Of a stretch of 7,417 nt of DNA, positions 5,800 through 7,417 are shown in pieces. The position numbers were made by a program, and so were the translations under genes. Location of the stretch: NCBI GenBank assembly GCA_021106755.1, contig JAIOTM010000310.1, positions 1 to 7,417 of the forward strand, given 5' to 3'. This DNA comes from Candidatus Cloacimonadota bacterium (lineage in GTDB: Bacteria; Cloacimonadota; Cloacimonadia; Cloacimonadales; JAIOQZ01). The notes beneath the pieces were generated by a model that was not told the origin of the DNA, made no database searches, and saw nothing but the letters and a program-made list of their open reading frames with translations. How positions within the stretch are numbered: position 1 is the first letter of the stretch; each line of letters starts with the position of its first letter.

Positions 5800-6697
5800 C
5801 CTGCTACACGTTTTCATCCTCTTTTTTATAATTGAAGTCGCGTTACTATTGGTTTCCGGCAATTTGTCGAAAACAATCCAGATTGTTAACGATGAAGGCA
5901 GGTTTGATTTAGCACTTGTTCCGGCACACTTCGATTTGCAGGAGAAAATTACTGAGGAATTCCAGCGCGACGAGTATCTCGCAGAGGAACAACTCAAGCA
6001 TCCCGATACTAAAGGAAAAATTCACGGTAGCGAAAAGCTATATAGCTTTTTTGATCGTTTAACAAAGTCACCTCTCGCGACTTTCCAGTTACTCAGGCAG
6101 TTACTGATTGTTGACTTTGTGTTATTATTACTGGCGTTTGCAATCAGAAAGCATATATTCAGAAGACCTTCTCAGGGACAAATTTTATTCGAGTCCATCT
6201 ATTCCGTTCTCGAAGGTTTTGTTGAGGAAACTCTGGGAAAAGAAAAAGTTCGCTTTACTCCTTATATTGTGACTATTTTCATGTTTATCTGGACATGTAA
6301 CATGATAGGCATGATACCAATACCCGGCTTCATGGAACCTACCCGCAACCTGAACGTACCGCTTGGTATGGGAGTTATGGTGTTAGTTGTTACGCATTTT
6401 GTGGCTATCAGGGAACTGGGGATAAAGGGATATGTTAAAGGCTATTTCGAGCCAATGCCGTTCCTTATGCCGCTTGATGTAGTAGGCGAAGTAGCAAAAG
6501 GAGTCTCTATAGCGTTTCGTTTGTTCGGAAATATTCTTGGTGGCGCGATAATTATTTTAGTGGTTTCGTCGCTGGTGCGGTTTGTACTGCTTCCGGTTGG
6601 ATTAAACATGTTCTTTGGAATGTTTGTGGGAACAATACAGGCGTTTGTGTTTACTATGCTCTCACTCACATATATTGGCGTAGCAATTTCGGAGTAA
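5780..6697 (+). CDS. atpB: F-type ATP synthase subunit a
   Basis: A 305-residue stator subunit holding the ion half-channels against the c-ring. The signature is in the fourth to fifth helix: GVSIAFRLFGNILGG with the essential Arg at 247 (E. coli aArg210), and the last helix GTIQAFVFTMLSLTYIG with Q287 (E. coli aGln252). The earlier TRNLNVPLGMG (188-198) matches the conserved Asn-containing helix. An N-terminal hydrophobic segment (8-26) is followed by an unusually long polar stretch of about 75 residues before helix LLRQLLIVDFVLLLLAFAI (104-122). Positions matching E. coli aGlu219 and aHis245 are Ala256 and Gly280. ATG 5780 is preceded by AGGGG at a 5-nt spacing and overlaps the atpI stop by 20 nt; ATG 5762 is an alternative adding six residues. 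The multi-hairpin subunit c begins six nt after its stop. Confidence 0.95.
   Translation: MIKKKGSLLHVFILFFIIEVALLLVSGNLSKTIQIVNDEGRFDLALVPAHFDLQEKITEEFQRDEYLAEEQLKHPDTKGKIHGSEKLYSFFDRLTKSPLATFQLLRQLLIVDFVLLLLAFAIRKHIFRRPSQGQILFESIYSVLEGFVEETLGKEKVRFTPYIVTIFMFIWTCNMIGMIPIPGFMEPTRNLNVPLGMGVMVLVVTHFVAIRELGIKGYVKGYFEPMPFLMPLDVVGEVAKGVSIAFRLFGNILGGAIIILVVSSLVRFVLLPVGLNMFFGMFVGTIQAFVFTMLSLTYIGVAISE
6033..6050 (+). repeat. Perfect 18-bp palindrome inside atpB
   Basis: AAAAGCTATATAGCTTTT is a perfect palindrome with no central spacer, followed by two more T. It lies within the codons for S-E-K-L-Y-S-F-F in the polar N-terminal part of subunit a. It is A+T-rich and may be chance. Confidence 0.7.
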
Positions 6698-6703
6698 TCT
6701 GAT

Positions 6704-7417
6704 ATGGAATTAACGATATTAAAAATTGCGGCTTACCTTGGTGCGGGACTTTGTGTCGGAATCGCTTCTGTAACATCAGGTATTGGTACAGGCATGATTG
6801 CTGATCAGGCAACAATAGCTTTAATGCGGCAACCACGGGCTAATGACCGGATGTTTTCGTCCATGCTTATTGGACAGGCTGCTACAGGAACTGGCGGTAT
6901 TTTTTCTCTCGTGGTAGCACTTCTGTTGCTCTATGGTGGATTTATTGCCGAAGGCTCTGACTGGACAAAAGCGGCAGCATTATTAGCTGCCGGGCTTGCA
7001 ACTGGTATTGGAGCTATCGGTCCCGCTCTCGGTGCGGGATACACAGGCAGTATGGCTTGTAAATCTATTGGCAGAAACCCCAAACAGAGCAGTATTCTTA
7101 TGGGTAACATGCTTATTGGTCAGGCTCTCGCGCAGGCAAGTTCTATATTTGCCTTAGTTGTTTCGCTTTTGTTGCTGTTTTCCACACCGAGGGCGATGGA
7201 AGGAGCAGAGGTTGCCAGAATAATTGTCAAATGCTCGGCATATATTGGTGCCGGACTTGCAATAGGCTTTGGAACAATCGGTCCCGGAGCCGGAATCGGA
7301 TATGTGGCAGGTCGTGCTTGTGATATGCTGGGAAGATTTCCCAAGCAACGTAGCAGCATAATCCGCACTATGTTTCTTGGTGCCGCGGTATCAGAATCAA
7401 CCGCGATATACTCGCTC
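6704..7417 (+). CDS. atpE: F-type ATP synthase subunit c, triple-hairpin form (3' end outside window)
   Basis: Forms the membrane rotor ring that carries ions past subunit a. Ordinary c subunits have about 80 residues and two helices; here the frame stays open for 238 codons and runs off the window. Three tandem hairpins are clear. Polar loops R-Q-P (42-44), R-N-P (124-126) and R-F-P (211-213) are spaced 82 and 87 residues apart. Each first helix is glycine-rich (GIGTG, GPALGAG, GPGAGIG) and each second helix follows the G-x-A-x-x-[E]-x-x-x-I-[YF] pattern. The ion carboxylate is Gly62 in hairpin 1, Gln144 in hairpin 2 and Glu231 in hairpin 3 (E-S-T-A-I-Y). The helix-1 Gln of Na+ rings (Q32 in Ilyobacter) is Thr, Ala and Ile. 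GGAG at 6691-6694 lies nine bases before the ATG, overlapping the atpB stop. Further hairpins may follow. Confidence 0.92.
   Translation, partial: MELTILKIAAYLGAGLCVGIASVTSGIGTGMIADQATIALMRQPRANDRMFSSMLIGQAATGTGGIFSLVVALLLLYGGFIAEGSDWTKAAALLAAGLATGIGAIGPALGAGYTGSMACKSIGRNPKQSSILMGNMLIGQALAQASSIFALVVSLLLLFSTPRAMEGAEVARIIVKCSAYIGAGLAIGFGTIGPGAGIGYVAGRACDMLGRFPKQRSSIIRTMFLGAAVSESTAIYSL

Noticed and set aside
7120..7368. Minus-strand open frames of 82 and 64 codons across atpE
   Set aside because: They lie antisense to the clearly coding c subunit, have no recognisable domains, and their composition mirrors the glycine/alanine-rich codons of the sense strand.
6704..7417. Classification of the ATPase as V/A-type because of the multi-hairpin c subunit
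   Set aside because: Subunit a carries the F-type RLFGN helix and IQAF motif, the loops of all three c hairpins are R-x-P as in F-type c, and AtpZ/AtpI-like genes precede them. No V-type NtpI/a-subunit gene is seen.

Overview
The window reads as chromosomal DNA of a bacterium with a fermentative or acetate-linked metabolism and a rotary F-type ATP synthase. A bactofilin gene sits directly in front of the ATP synthase genes, a neighbourhood known from deltaproteobacterial and related Gram-negative genomes. No rRNA or other taxonomic marker is present, so I do not assign a phylum.

Layout. (1) Minus strand, 2781 down to 32: a tight three-gene operon transcribed in the order class I glutamine amidotransferase, GNAT acetyltransferase, acetate kinase (ackA), with gaps of 11 and 15 nt and a good Shine-Dalgarno before each gene. 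(2) 2782-3016: a divergent intergenic region with a perfect TATAAT box and a possible 25-codon leader ORF. (3) Plus strand, 3017-4731: two genes joined by a 4-nt ATGA overlap. The first fuses a YwgA/DUF4065-like N-terminal domain to a DUF488 domain; the second is a conserved-looking protein I cannot name. This pair is visibly more A+T-rich than its surroundings and is bracketed by two near-identical 21-bp copies (19/21) of the bactofilin ribosome-binding-site/start region, which suggests it is an inserted cassette. (4) Plus strand, 4745 to the right edge: bactofilin, an AtpZ-like protein, an AtpI-like protein, F-type subunit a (atpB) and subunit c (atpE, cut by the window end), all overlapping or nearly touching, so one operon.

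The most striking feature is subunit c. It is not the usual protein of about 80 residues with two helices. The reading frame stays open for 238 codons to the window edge and encodes three tandem c-type hairpins. The ion-binding carboxylate is replaced by Gly in hairpin 1 and Gln in hairpin 2, and is present as Glu in an E-S-T-x-x-Y motif only in hairpin 3. An otherwise F-type enzyme therefore appears to have a V/A-type-like rotor with one carboxylate per six helices. Subunit a keeps the essential Arg (R247) but lacks the residues matching E. coli aGlu219 and aHis245.

How the genes work together: AtpZ and AtpI are membrane accessory proteins of c-ring assembly or ion supply, subunit a is the stator channel, and the multi-hairpin c protein builds the rotor. 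Bactofilin is co-transcribed but is a cytoskeletal polymer. Acetate kinase interconverts acetyl phosphate and acetate with ATP gain; its amidotransferase and acetyltransferase neighbours have unknown substrates.
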